NCBI RefSeq assembly: GCF_024256385.1
Contig: NZ_JAMLFW010000001.1
Coordinates: forward strand, 4,340,001 to 4,404,000
Source: Anatilimnocola floriformis
GTDB lineage: Bacteria; Planctomycetota; Planctomycetia; Pirellulales; Pirellulaceae
Length of the DNA stretch: 64,000 nt
Direction of reading: 5' to 3'
Of this stretch, positions 18,196 through 27,117 are shown piece by piece (the first letter of the stretch is position 1; every line of letters begins with the position of its first letter). The position numbers and the translations under genes were made by a program. Below the pieces are notes generated by a model that ran no database searches, had not been told where the DNA came from, and saw only the letters and a list, made by a program, of their open reading frames with translations.

Positions 18196-20928
18196 GTGAA
18201 AACCCAACTCCACATCGCGAAGCTTGCCGGCGTGCTGACCGCCACGGCCCTTTGCGCGCTGGGTGGGTGTGCGATTCCGGCCTTTGATCGCACCGGCGAA
18301 CGCGTTTTTGCCGGTACGACGCAGCTGGCGAGTGTGAAAGACTGCCCGCTGCTGGCCCATCATCAACAACCGGCGCCAGGCCCGGCACCCGTGGTTCCGC
18401 CTGCGGGAGGCCTCGTGGTTGGCCCGGCTGGCTGTGGTCAGCCGCCGCCGCTGGTAGTTGCTCCGCCTCCGCCGCCGGCCATCATTGCCGTGCCGATGAC
18501 GCCGGCCGCTTGCGCCGCTCCGGTTCCCACGCCGCGACCTTGCCAGGTTCAGCCGACACCGCTGCCGGTGCAACAGTGCGCAGCGCCGCTCCCCGCCAAT
18601 AGCTGCGACAACGGCCCGCAACTCAAAATCACTCCCAACCGCATCGTCGCCCCCGTCGGCAGCGAAGTCGTCCTGACGGCAGGCATCTGCGGCACCGACG
18701 GCTACCTCGTCATGCGGCAGCCCATCGAATGGATGCTCGCGCAAGACGGCGCCGGACAGATCGTCGCCATCGGACAAGAAAGCCCGCACCACGCTTCGTA
18801 CTTTCTGCGCAACTCGCCGCAGAAAGTCACACCGCAATACGCCCTAGCGCACACCTCGACCATTTCGCAATGCGTTGACCGCGGCACGAAAGACCCAAGT
18901 GACGACATTCAACTGCAAAAAGGTCAAAGCTGGATCAGCGTGACGTCGCCGAAGGAAGGCGCTTCGTACGTCACAGTCTGGTCGCCGAAGGAACACAACT
19001 TCGACCGCCGTCGTGCTCAAGCCACCATCTATTGGGTCGATGCCGTTTGGAATTTCCCGCCGTGCGCCGTCGCTACGATTGGCAGTCGTACGGGACATCA
19101 GTTGCGAACCGTCGTCAAACGTTCGGGCGGTCCAGCCGTCGCCGGTTGGATCGTGCGTTATGAAGTGCTCGACGGCCCGGAAGCCAACTTCGGCGGCGGC
19201 AACGCTCGCGTTGTTGATGTACGCACCGACTCAAACGGAGTCGCCGTAGCCGATCTCATGCCGCGAACGAACTCAGCGGGCATCACTACGGTGCGAGTGC
19301 AAATTCTGCGTCCCGCCAGCGGCGATCTGCCCGACATGATCGTCGGTCAAAGCACCACTAGCGTGAGTTGGTCGGCGCCGGGCTTGAGTGTTTCCGCCGT
19401 GGGTCCGACGACGATTCCTGGCGATGGTTTGCTCAGCTACGAAGTCGCCGTCAACAACACGGGCGACCAGGCTACGCAGGGTGTCGTCCTGAAATTCACA
19501 CCACCGTCGAATGTGACCGTGCTGAATAGCAGCCCGTCGGCAGAAATGTATGGCAACCGCTTGGAATGGCGTATCGGCGATCTGCAAGCTCGCGGTCGGG
19601 CCTCGGTGAAAGTGAATTGCCGGGCCGCCGTCGATGGCGATCTGCGTTCGACCTTCATGGCAGTGACCAGCGATGGCAACTTGAAAGCCGAAGGAACTGC
19701 AGCAACGCGGGTCTTCCGCCAGGCACTCGCGGTGCGGATGAATGGGCCCGATGCCGTTGAAGTCGGCAAGCGAGCCACCTTCCAAATCGAAATCACGAAC
19801 ACTGGCAGCGAAGTGCTGCGGAATGTCACGCTCACCGACCGCTTCCCCGCCGAACTCGTTCACGCCGACGGCCAATCGAGCCCGATCGTGAAGACCATCG
19901 GCGATATCCAGCCCGGCCAAAAGATCAGTTCACCGGCCGTGACGTTCATCGTCACTCGCCCCGGCCAGCATTCGCATCGACTCGACGTCACCGCCGATGG
20001 CAATCAATCGGCTACGGCCCGCGGCGTCGTCACGGGCATTCAATCGCAAATTCAACCGGCGCGTTTACAGCTACGCTTGTCGCAACCGCAGCAAGTGAAA
20101 GTTGGTGAAACGGGCGAACTCATTGCCGAAGTGACCAACGTCGGCGGTTCGCTCGCTCGCAACGCAAAGCTCAGCATCAGCTACAGCCCGAACTTTGCCG
20201 CCGATCGCGCGACGCCCGGCCATCAGGTGGATGAAGCTCGCCGCACGTTGACTTGGACCATCGATCAACTCGCGGCCGGCGCAGTGCAGAGTCGTCAGTT
20301 GAATCTGCGCGGTGTCGCCGCCGATGACCGAGCCTTTGCTCAGATCACAGTCACGCCCGAGAATGGCCAGCCAGAAACGCGGCAGGTGAATATCACGATC
20401 ACCGGCGGCGGTCGCGCTGCTCCGGTGCCGGTACCGATGCCAATGCCGATGGGCGAAAGCCCGATGCCGATGCCACAAGTGCCGCAACCGCGTGTAGATA
20501 CCCCGCGTCAACCACCACGCGAGACAACCTTACCAGCCGGCAACCTCGAAGTATCGCTCAGCCAATCGGCGAATCCGATTCCGCAAGGCGGCACGACGCG
20601 CTACCTAGTTCGCATCAAGAACGACGCCAGCGGCGCGGATGATAATTTGCAGATCACACTCGTCCTGCCGGACGGCTTGAAATTCAAACGACTTGTCAGC
20701 GGCGATCAAAAAATCTTTCAACTGCAAGATGCCACGGCTGGCGTGGTCACGCTCACGCCGATCGCGCTGGTCCGTGCTCGCGAAGAACTGCCGACACTGC
20801 AGATCGAAGTGGAAGGAGCCAAGCCCGGCATGCATACGTTCCAGGTCGAGCTCCGCAGCAAGCGCAACACCAAGCCGATCACCCGCGAACGCACGACCAC
20901 CGTCAACATGCCCTCGGCCCCGCGCTAA
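18196..20928 (+). CDS. DUF11 repeat lipoprotein
   Basis: A 910-residue exported protein starting at GTG. A hydrophobic signal ends in a lipobox (LGGC at about residue 25), so it is probably a lipoprotein. A proline-rich spacer (about 50-135) is followed by a conserved region, then at least four DUF11-type beta domains (for example LSYEVAVNNTGDQATQGVVL, ATFQIEITNTGSEVLRNVTL, ETGELIAEVTNVGGSLARNA, TTRYLVRIKNDASGADDNLQ). A second proline/methionine-rich linker lies before the last repeat. DUF11 domains are found in large extracellular and wall proteins, where they act as spacers or adhesive modules. The gene stands alone and ends at a 14-base palindrome. Confidence 0.85.
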   Translation: MKTQLHIAKLAGVLTATALCALGGCAIPAFDRTGERVFAGTTQLASVKDCPLLAHHQQPAPGPAPVVPPAGGLVVGPAGCGQPPPLVVAPPPPPAIIAVPMTPAACAAPVPTPRPCQVQPTPLPVQQCAAPLPANSCDNGPQLKITPNRIVAPVGSEVVLTAGICGTDGYLVMRQPIEWMLAQDGAGQIVAIGQESPHHASYFLRNSPQKVTPQYALAHTSTISQCVDRGTKDPSDDIQLQKGQSWISVTSPKEGASYVTVWSPKEHNFDRRRAQATIYWVDAVWNFPPCAVATIGSRTGHQLRTVVKRSGGPAVAGWIVRYEVLDGPEANFGGGNARVVDVRTDSNGVAVADLMPRTNSAGITTVRVQILRPASGDLPDMIVGQSTTSVSWSAPGLSVSAVGPTTIPGDGLLSYEVAVNNTGDQATQGVVLKFTPPSNVTVLNSSPSAEMYGNRLEWRIGDLQARGRASVKVNCRAAVDGDLRSTFMAVTSDGNLKAEGTAATRVFRQALAVRMNGPDAVEVGKRATFQIEITNTGSEVLRNVTLTDRFPAELVHADGQSSPIVKTIGDIQPGQKISSPAVTFIVTRPGQHSHRLDVTADGNQSATARGVVTGIQSQIQPARLQLRLSQPQQVKVGETGELIAEVTNVGGSLARNAKLSISYSPNFAADRATPGHQVDEARRTLTWTIDQLAAGAVQSRQLNLRGVAADDRAFAQITVTPENGQPETRQVNITITGGGRAAPVPVPMPMPMGESPMPMPQVPQPRVDTPRQPPRETTLPAGNLEVSLSQSANPIPQGGTTRYLVRIKNDASGADDNLQITLVLPDGLKFKRLVSGDQKIFQLQDATAGVVTLTPIALVRAREELPTLQIEVEGAKPGMHTFQVELRSKRNTKPITRERTTTVNMPSAPR

Positions 20929-20930
20929 GC

Positions 20931-20944
20931 CAGGCCGCGGCCTG
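20931..20944. repeat. 14-bp palindrome
   Basis: The perfect palindrome CAGGCCGCGGCCTG sits between the DUF11 gene stop and the purU start. It could act as a weak transcription end or a protein binding site; no U-run. Confidence 0.4.
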
Positions 20945-20960
20945 TAGAATTACTCTCCTT

Positions 20961-21815
20961 ATGCAAATCGTCGTTACTGCCGTCGGCCCCGACAACGTTC
21001 GCTTGGCCGATCCGATCATTCACTACCTGACCGGTCAGGGCGCGAATATCGCCGAGATCCAGATGTACGACCACGACGAAGAAGCCCTCTTCGCGATGAT
21101 GGTGCGCGTGCATCTGCCCAAAGCCAAGCTGAGCGAAATTCGTTCCGCCTTAGAAGCGATTGGCGGTGAAACAAAATTAAGCGTCCGCGTGTGGTCGCCG
21201 GAAGAACGAGCCGCCAAGCCGCGCCTCGCGATCTGCGTTACTTATCGCACCGAACCACCGCTGGCGCTCTTGCGCGCCGTGCGCGACGGCGTGATCAAAG
21301 CGGAAGTCGCCGTGATGATCGGCAATCGCGCGAACTGCCGAGGCATTGCCGAGCAATTCAATGTGCCGTGGGAAAGCATCGGCGAAAGCGATGGCCGGGC
21401 CAACGACGATCAGATGATCGGTGTGCTCGATCGCTACAACGTCGATTACGTGATTCTCGCTCGTTACATGCGCGTGCTACCAGCCGGCAGTTGCTGGAAG
21501 TACGCCGGCGGCCGAATCATTAATTTGCATCACGGCCTGCTGCCGAGCTTTCCAGGTCTGCGGCCGTATCACGATGCCTATGCAGGCCGGATGCTGACTT
21601 ACGGCGCGACTTGCCACTTCATCGTCCCCGAACTCGACGCCGGCAATCAAACGATTCATCAATCGACATTCACCGTGCCGCACGGCATGAAGCTCGACGA
21701 AATCGTCCGCATCGGCCAAGAGGACAACGAACCACGTTGCCTCGTCGAAGGCGTGCGCCGCGTTGTCGATCGCGAAGTGCAACTTCATTTCCACCGCGTG
21801 ATTGCCCGGCAGTAA
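20961..21815 (+). CDS. purU: Formyltetrahydrofolate deformylase
   Basis: A 284-residue enzyme that hydrolyses 10-formyl-tetrahydrofolate to tetrahydrofolate and formate. An N-terminal ACT domain (about 1-80, GPDNVRLADPIIHYLTGQGAN) precedes a formyltransferase domain. The catalytic triad of this fold is present: N188 and H190 in IINLHHGLLPSFPG and D226 in PELDAGNQTI. The usual HHSFLPAF motif is changed to HHGLLPSF, a mild variation. It lies 32 bases after the DUF11 gene with a palindrome between, so it may have its own promoter. The role is one-carbon balance and formate supply for purine synthesis. Confidence 0.9.
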   Translation: MQIVVTAVGPDNVRLADPIIHYLTGQGANIAEIQMYDHDEEALFAMMVRVHLPKAKLSEIRSALEAIGGETKLSVRVWSPEERAAKPRLAICVTYRTEPPLALLRAVRDGVIKAEVAVMIGNRANCRGIAEQFNVPWESIGESDGRANDDQMIGVLDRYNVDYVILARYMRVLPAGSCWKYAGGRIINLHHGLLPSFPGLRPYHDAYAGRMLTYGATCHFIVPELDAGNQTIHQSTFTVPHGMKLDEIVRIGQEDNEPRCLVEGVRRVVDREVQLHFHRVIARQ

Positions 21816-21897
21816 ATTCCGCGCACTGTCACTGCGTGATATAAAGGACGCGACCTAATTCCCTTTTGGAATCGATCGCGCTGGAGCTGCTCGCGCT

Positions 21898-22680
21898 GTG
21901 TTACTCGTTGAACCCAATCGCACTCCCTGGGATTTGAATTTTTCGATCCTCGGTTTCCCTGTGCGCGTTCATCCGCTCTTCTGGCTGATGTGCTTGTTGA
22001 TGGGGCGCGACTACGACGCCAAGGGCATCTTGATTGTCACGGCGGTCTTCTTCGTCTCGATTTTAGTCCATGAACTGGGCCATGCCCTGATGATCCGCCG
22101 CTTCGGCCGCGAGGCGCATGTGGTCCTTTACATGATGGGCGGCTTGGCCATCGAAGGCTCGGGCAATCCGTACGCCTCGTCGTACAATCCGCGCGGCGAA
22201 CGGCGGACTGCGCAGGAGCAGATTTACATTTCGCTGGCCGGTCCGGCGGCGGGTTTTATTCTTGCTGCGCTGGCGGTTATTTTCGCCAAAGGGATCGGCG
22301 GCGAAGTGGTGCAAACCTGGTACTACAAAATCATTCCAACCTTCGACATTCGCGTTGGCCCGCAGATCAGCCCACAACTTGCCATGGTGCTCGACATTCT
22401 GCTGTACGTGAATATTTTCTGGGGCGTTGTGAATCTACTTCCTGTCTATCCACTCGATGGCGGGCAAGTGGCGATGCAACTCTGCATGCTGCAGGATCCT
22501 TACGGCGGGCTCGTACGTGGATTGCAACTCAGCATCGGAGCTGGCATCGTAGCTGTAATCTTCTTCCTCGCCGTGATGGGCCAGGGCGGTTTGTTCCCTG
22601 CCATGCTCTTCGGTTCACTCACCGTTTCGAATTACATGGCGTTGCAGCAGATTCAAGGTGGCGGCGGCGGTTATCGCTAA
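21898..22680 (+). CDS. M50 family site-2-type metalloprotease
   Basis: A 260-residue membrane protein starting at GTG. The zinc site is in a transmembrane helix as HELGH (H58, E59, H62); the third ligand is D187 in NLLPVYPLDGGQ. Four to six hydrophobic segments are seen and no PDZ or CBS domain, so it is a minimal family member. Such proteases cut substrates within the membrane, often anti-sigma factors. No anti-sigma or sigma gene is adjacent, so the substrate is unknown. A perfect hairpin follows the stop codon. Confidence 0.9.
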   Translation: MLLVEPNRTPWDLNFSILGFPVRVHPLFWLMCLLMGRDYDAKGILIVTAVFFVSILVHELGHALMIRRFGREAHVVLYMMGGLAIEGSGNPYASSYNPRGERRTAQEQIYISLAGPAAGFILAALAVIFAKGIGGEVVQTWYYKIIPTFDIRVGPQISPQLAMVLDILLYVNIFWGVVNLLPVYPLDGGQVAMQLCMLQDPYGGLVRGLQLSIGAGIVAVIFFLAVMGQGGLFPAMLFGSLTVSNYMALQQIQGGGGGYR

Positions 22681-22684
22681 CGTG

Positions 22685-22705
22685 GCAAGTCACGCGGTGA
22701 CTTGC
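22685..22705 (+). terminator. Perfect 9-bp hairpin after the protease gene
   Basis: GCAAGTCAC and GTGACTTGC (22685-22693 and 22697-22705) pair around the loop GCG, five bases after the M50 stop codon. It lies within 30 bases of the nitronate monooxygenase start. There is no U-run. Confidence 0.55.
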
Positions 22706-22731
22706 AGCGCGCGATCGGCGATAATGCGGAA

Positions 22732-23775
22732 ATGAATATCGCCGACTTGTTTCAGATCGAGTTCCCGGTTATTCAGGCCCCGATGGCGGGATCGCAGGGA
22801 GTTGCCCTCGCCGCAGCAGTCTCAAGCGCCGGAGGGCTCAGCTCATTCCCGGCCGCGATGTTCACGCCCGATGGTCTGCGCGGTGAGCTGGCAAAACTCC
22901 GTCAGCAAACCGACAAGCCGTTCAACGCCAACTTCTTTTGCCATGAGCCGCCGACGCCTGATGCCGAGCGCGAGCGAGCGTGGCGACACGTGCTGTTGCC
23001 GTTCTATCGCGAGTATGGAATCGATCCTGAGGGAACCTTCACGACGGCCAGTCGCGCGCCGTTCAGCGCCGAGATGGCGGATGTGCTCGATGAATTCCGC
23101 CCAGCCGTGGTGAGCTTTCACTTCGGCCTGCCTGCGCCGGAACTCTTGGCGCGAGTGAAAAAGGCCGGCGCGAAAATCATCAGCTCAGCAACCATGGTGG
23201 CCGAAGCGACTTGGCTCGAGCAGCACGGCGTCGACGCGATCATCGCACAAGGTGCCGAGGCAGGCGGCCATCGCGGCATGTTCCTGACGAGCGACATCAC
23301 GACACAAGTTGGCACGTTCGCACTCGTGCCGCAAATCGTGCGCGCCGTGAAGGTGCCTGTCATCGCGGCTGGCGGCATCGCCGATGCTGCGGGAGTTGCC
23401 GCCGCGCGCGAGCTTGGCGCAGCCGGTGTTCAGGTCGGCACGGCGTATCTGTTTTGCCCCGAAGCAACCACTGCCCCGCTGCATCGCACTGCCTTGCAAA
23501 GCGAAACGGCGGGGCATACCGCGCTGATGAATGTTTTCACGGGCAGACCAGCGCGCGGCATCATCAGCCGCCTGCCGCGCGAGATCGGCCCGATGAACGC
23601 GGCCGCCCCGGATTTTCCGCTGGCAGCCGCGGCACTCTCACCGTTGCGCGCTGCCGCTGAAGCGCAAGGCAAGCCTGATTTTTCGCCACTGTGGGCCGGA
23701 CAAAATGCTCGCAGCTGCCGAGTTGTTTCGGCGTATGAATTGACACGAGAGTTGGCGTCGGGCTGGAATATGTAG
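22732..23775 (+). CDS. Nitronate monooxygenase family protein
   Basis: A 348-residue FMN-dependent TIM-barrel enzyme of the nitronate monooxygenase (2-nitropropane dioxygenase) family, taking the ATG at 22732 rather than an upstream TTG. Motifs: the N-terminal FPVIQAPMAGSQG, IAQGAEAGGHRG in the FMN phosphate region (G and H residues), VPVIAAGGIADAAGVAAA, and GAAGVQVGTAYLFC. The histidine in GGHRG is the catalytic base of class I enzymes. These enzymes oxidise alkyl nitronates such as propionate 3-nitronate, protecting against them. It follows the M50 gene by 51 bases, with a hairpin between. Confidence 0.88.
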   Translation: MNIADLFQIEFPVIQAPMAGSQGVALAAAVSSAGGLSSFPAAMFTPDGLRGELAKLRQQTDKPFNANFFCHEPPTPDAERERAWRHVLLPFYREYGIDPEGTFTTASRAPFSAEMADVLDEFRPAVVSFHFGLPAPELLARVKKAGAKIISSATMVAEATWLEQHGVDAIIAQGAEAGGHRGMFLTSDITTQVGTFALVPQIVRAVKVPVIAAGGIADAAGVAAARELGAAGVQVGTAYLFCPEATTAPLHRTALQSETAGHTALMNVFTGRPARGIISRLPREIGPMNAAAPDFPLAAAALSPLRAAAEAQGKPDFSPLWAGQNARSCRVVSAYELTRELASGWNM

Positions 23776-23806
23776 AAATCGTTGGCGCTGACATCAATCG
23801 CACAAC

Positions 23807-25093
23807 CTACTTTTTCCCAATGCAAAACAAATGCTTCTCGCCGCGAAGGAAGATTTGTCCCTGCGAGATCGCGAGTGAGGCGAAGCAACGTTCGCCGCAG
23901 GGGTTTTCTGCGACAACGTCGAGCTTCTCGCCCGGCTTGATCACTTTCGTCAGACCATCATCGGCGAGCAGGTAGGCGAGACCGTTCGCCGTCACCAGTG
24001 AATTGTTAAAACCCTTGCCGAGCCGCTCCTGCCACAAACGCTCTCCATCGGCAGTGAGAAAACAGTTCGCCGTGCCGCGGTCATCGGCCACCATCAAGTA
24101 ATCGCCCACGACGACCGGCGAGGGGACGTAGCACTTGGCATTCGTGGCATGCCAGGCGACGTGTGTTTCGGTGACGTTGCCGCGGCCGTCGGGGCGGATG
24201 CCCATGACGTGATACGTCGGAAAACCAGCGGCCATGAAAAGCAACTTGCCGTCGAAAACCATCGACGCCACGAACTGCTCCGTCGGCCCTTCGATCTTCC
24301 AATGTTCCGTGCCGTCGCGGGGGTTCAAGCTGATGATGTGCTTGCTGCCGGAAAGGATCATCTGCGTGCGGCCATCGATCTCGCGAATCAGCGGCGTCAC
24401 GTAGCTCCGAATGCCGTTGGCCCGCGGTTGCTTCCAGGCCACTTTGCCGGTCTCTTGCTCAAGCGCGACGATATAGCTCTTGCCGTCGTGATCGCCGTTC
24501 ACAATCACATTGTTTTCGAACAACACTGGGCTCGAGCAAAATCCATGCGCGCTAACGAACTCGCCAGGCCGTTCAATCCACTTCTGATTCCCCTCAAAGT
24601 CATATGCGGCGACCACCATCTTGCCGGGCGTGATTGGCCGCGGCGCACCACCGACATTCGGCGCGGGTACAGTGCTGCCGTCGACCTCGAGAAACGAAAC
24701 GAACACCAGTTTGCCATCCGTCACCGGCGTGCTCGACGCAAAACTATTCAGCGCGTGTTTGCTTTCCAGCGGCGCCGTGAAGACGGTCTTCTGCCAGAGG
24801 ATTTTGCCGCTCGTACGATCGAGACAAAGGACCACTCGTTCCTTGGTATCGTTCACGCACGCGACGAGAAAAATCCGGTCGCCCCAAATGACTGGCTGAG
24901 CATGCCCGATACCCGGAATCGGCGTTTGCCAGGCGATGTTCTCGCCCGTCGTCGCATTCCAGTGCGTCGGCACATTCTCTTCGAGGCTCGTACCATCGCC
25001 GCGCGGGCCGCGCCAGCCCGGCCAGTTCTCGCCGGCGGCAGCTGCCGCGGAAAATGTCCAAGCAAAAACCAAGACCAGCAGCAACCGGCGCAT
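23807..25093 (-). CDS. Exported PQQ-like beta-propeller protein
   Basis: A 428-residue protein with a signal peptide (MRRLLLVLVFAWTFSAAAAA) and about seven PQQ-like propeller repeats, for example CLDRTSGKILWQ, AYDFEGNQKWIERPG, ALEQETGKVAWKQPRA, SLNPRDGTEHWKIEG and LTADGERLWQERLG. The N-terminal WPGWRGPRGDG stretch is frequent in planctomycete propeller proteins. No calcium/PQQ-binding catalytic residues can be assigned, so a binding or scaffold role is more likely than dehydrogenase activity. The ATG at 25093 is preferred because it begins the signal peptide; an upstream frame of seven codons adds nothing. It converges with the nitronate monooxygenase gene. Confidence 0.85.
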   Translation of the reverse strand: MRRLLLVLVFAWTFSAAAAAGENWPGWRGPRGDGTSLEENVPTHWNATTGENIAWQTPIPGIGHAQPVIWGDRIFLVACVNDTKERVVLCLDRTSGKILWQKTVFTAPLESKHALNSFASSTPVTDGKLVFVSFLEVDGSTVPAPNVGGAPRPITPGKMVVAAYDFEGNQKWIERPGEFVSAHGFCSSPVLFENNVIVNGDHDGKSYIVALEQETGKVAWKQPRANGIRSYVTPLIREIDGRTQMILSGSKHIISLNPRDGTEHWKIEGPTEQFVASMVFDGKLLFMAAGFPTYHVMGIRPDGRGNVTETHVAWHATNAKCYVPSPVVVGDYLMVADDRGTANCFLTADGERLWQERLGKGFNNSLVTANGLAYLLADDGLTKVIKPGEKLDVVAENPCGERCFASLAISQGQIFLRGEKHLFCIGKK

Positions 25094-25213
25094 AAAACCT
25101 CCGACCAGCGTCAAGCACGCATCGATATGCGTGAATGATACTTATTGAACGCAGTGTTGTCTCGCGCGCAGCGCAGAGAACGGGCGAAGCAAAGGATGCC
25201 GAGCGGTTGTGAG

Positions 25214-25624
25214 TTATTCCGCTGACGGCGGCGGGGTGAGCAATTGCGAAAGCTTGATCGCTTCGAGTTGGTGGCGGGTGTTCGTCGTTACCTGCTGAAA
25301 GGCATCGCGCAGCTGCGCTTGCGAGTCGTCGGTCACGCCGTCCCCCAATTCCAGGGTGGAATCGTACGGGCCTTCAATCGCTTCGATGACTTCGAGCAGC
25401 GAGATTTGATCGGCGGGGCGAACCAAGGCATAGCCACCGTCGACTCCGCGAGTGGAGCGGAGGATGCCGTGGGTAACCAAGTTGCGAAGAATTTGCAGCA
25501 GGAACCGTTCCGGCATCTTGCCGGTCGACGCCAAATGGCTGCAGGGAACGGGCCCTTCGGCCTGCAACTGAGCAAGTTGCAGGGTGGCTCGAACCGCATA
25601 GGCGACGGTGCGTGAAAGTTTCAT
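25214..25624 (-). CDS. Rrf2 family transcriptional regulator without Fe-S cysteines
   Basis: A 136-residue Rrf2-family winged-helix protein: MKLSRTVAYAVRATLQLAQL at the N-terminus, then the recognition region PERFLLQILRNLVTHGILRSTRGVDGGYALVRP and ISLLEVIEAIEGP. Classical IscR/NsrR members bind an Fe-S cluster with three cysteines (C-x5-C-x7-C) in the loop after this; here there is no cysteine in the whole protein, so it cannot sense through such a cluster. A ferritin-like gene lies divergently 650 bases away. A 16-bp inverted repeat upstream could be its operator. Confidence 0.9.
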   Translation of the reverse strand: MKLSRTVAYAVRATLQLAQLQAEGPVPCSHLASTGKMPERFLLQILRNLVTHGILRSTRGVDGGYALVRPADQISLLEVIEAIEGPYDSTLELGDGVTDDSQAQLRDAFQQVTTNTRHQLEAIKLSQLLTPPPSAE

Positions 25625-26271
25625 GGGCAGTCCATCTTGGCTGCAGGAGCTCTTGCGAGCCGGGGGCCATTGGAACCAGCGAGCTTCAAGTCCGCCTGAA
25701 GCACTTCCTCTAATCAGCGATCACTGATTTACATACTTCAAATGTTCAAGGGTTTGAACAAACTGCTAACCAAACTGTGCATCCGGTTAACAAAATCATA
25801 CAGGAAGCGAAGCCAAGTGTAACGGCAACCACGCTGTTGTCAACCAAATCACTTGCTGTTAGCGACTTTACGAAACGGGCTTTACGCACAGGACAACTGG
25901 CATTTGAGAGCCTCGGCTCGACGCTCCCCTGAAGGCGGCATGGCGGGGTTGCCAGCAGCAGTTGCTGATACCGCGTATCGCGTCCAACCAGCCCGTTTGA
26001 TGAGATGAAATCTCGACATCGGCGATTCGTAAGATATTTCAGCAAAAAGAGTTACTGCAAGGCTGGACAGACTGCCGAAGGTCTGTAAGATTCCCGACAG
26101 ATGAGTTTTCCAGGGGCAACCGCCAGCCAATCTTAGCGACCGATCGCCAGCTATCGCCCTTCGTTCCTGCCAGCAATCGGTGTGTCGGTTGCGGCCAGTT
26201 GTTGCCACAGCGTCTTCGCAGCGATTTCACAGGCAGCAGTTTTAAATCTCCAAGAAAGAGGGGTTTTCGCC
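25625..26271. other. Intergenic region between Rrf2 and ferritin-like genes
   Basis: About 650 bases with no supported gene. It contains the inverted repeat GTTCAA-GGGT-TTGAAC at 25745-25760 and AT-richer flanks. Longer open frames are low-scoring and lack recognisable products. Confidence 0.5.
25745..25760. promoter_or_regulatory. Candidate operator upstream of Rrf2
   Basis: GTTCAA (25745-25750) and TTGAAC (25755-25760) form perfect arms around GGGT, about 120 bases before the Rrf2 start codon. Rrf2 proteins bind dyad sites as dimers, so autoregulation is plausible; this is inference from position and symmetry. Confidence 0.35.
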
Positions 26272-26727
26272 ATGGATAAGAATCAAGTGATCGATAAGTT
26301 GAACGACTGCCTGCGCCATGAATGGACCGGGGTCGCTCAGTACGCTCAGGCCGGCTTCGTTGTTTCGGGCCTGTGGCGGGACGTTTATTCCGAGATGTTC
26401 TACGACAGCGCCAAGGAATCGTTCGGTCACGCCAAGAAGGTGGGCGAGAAGATTGTCGCCCTCGGTGGCGTGCCGACCGTCGAGCGCAACAACATCAAGC
26501 AGAGCGACGACCTGCTGGAACTCCTCAACGCCGCCCTCGAGTTCGAATCGAAGGCCGTGAAGTGCTATCTCGAAGCGCTGGCCGCCGCCGAGGGTGACCG
26601 GGCACTCGTTATCTTCCTCGAAGACATCCTCAAGGATGAACAAGACGGCGTGGATGAATTGACCCGCATCCTCCGCAACCCATCGGCCGTCGCTGCCTCG
26701 ACCGGCTCGAAGACGAAGGCAGGCTAG
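26272..26727 (+). CDS. Ferritin-like / bacterioferritin-type protein
   Basis: A 151-residue four-helix protein starting at ATG 26272 after the purine-rich AAGAAAGAGGGG. HEWTGVAQYAQAGFVVSG starts helix A; E17, E49 and H53 (KESFGHA), E90/E92 and E123 (KDEQDGVDEL) occupy the positions expected of a di-iron ferroxidase site. The last histidine of bacterioferritin (ExxH) is not seen: the position after KDEQ is G. The C-terminal 15 residues are a polar tail. The likely role is iron storage or oxidative stress protection. A strong terminator follows. Confidence 0.85.
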   Translation: MDKNQVIDKLNDCLRHEWTGVAQYAQAGFVVSGLWRDVYSEMFYDSAKESFGHAKKVGEKIVALGGVPTVERNNIKQSDDLLELLNAALEFESKAVKCYLEALAAAEGDRALVIFLEDILKDEQDGVDELTRILRNPSAVAASTGSKTKAG

Positions 26728-26749
26728 TTGCCGCCCTCGACAAGTCACG

Positions 26750-26773
26750 CCCCCGGGCCCGCCCCGGGGGTTT
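26750..26773 (+). terminator. Terminator after the ferritin-like gene
   Basis: CCCCCGGG (26750-26757) and CCCGGGGG (26763-26770) pair around CCCGC and are followed by TTT, 23 bases after the stop codon. Confidence 0.7.
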
Positions 26774-27117
26774 ACCGGCTTTTGCACTACTCAGCTACAC
26801 GAGTAGTGAGCGCAGTTCTCGCACTAGTCTGACCGGGTGGCCTTCATCATCGCCCCCGCTCCCTGCATAGCACTTGTCGCTTTTCTTGGCGAATAATGGG
26901 TGCTCCCGTTTAGCATTTGACGGAATTCTCTTGTAAGAACCGCCGAACCGCCCGGTAAGTCTCTCTGTCAGGTGGGACGGTTCAGCAACTCAAGCTCAGC
27001 TAATTTAGCTTTAGCCCATAGACCTGAGCCCGCCCGCAGCAATGCAGAAAACTTGCACAATCCTCCGCCCGTTCAGATTGAGCCCTGTTCAGATTTGAGA
27101 AGAAAAGGAACCCAGCC
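26774..27117. other. Intergenic region upstream of the SDR gene
   Basis: About 340 bases without a supported gene. It ends in the purine-rich leader AGAAGAAAAGGAAC before the SDR ATG, which can serve as ribosome binding site. Confidence 0.5.

Noticed and set aside
24149-25138. A 329-codon plus-strand frame opposite the PQQ-propeller gene
   Set aside because: Basic, low-complexity shadow; the minus strand has a signal peptide and propeller repeats.
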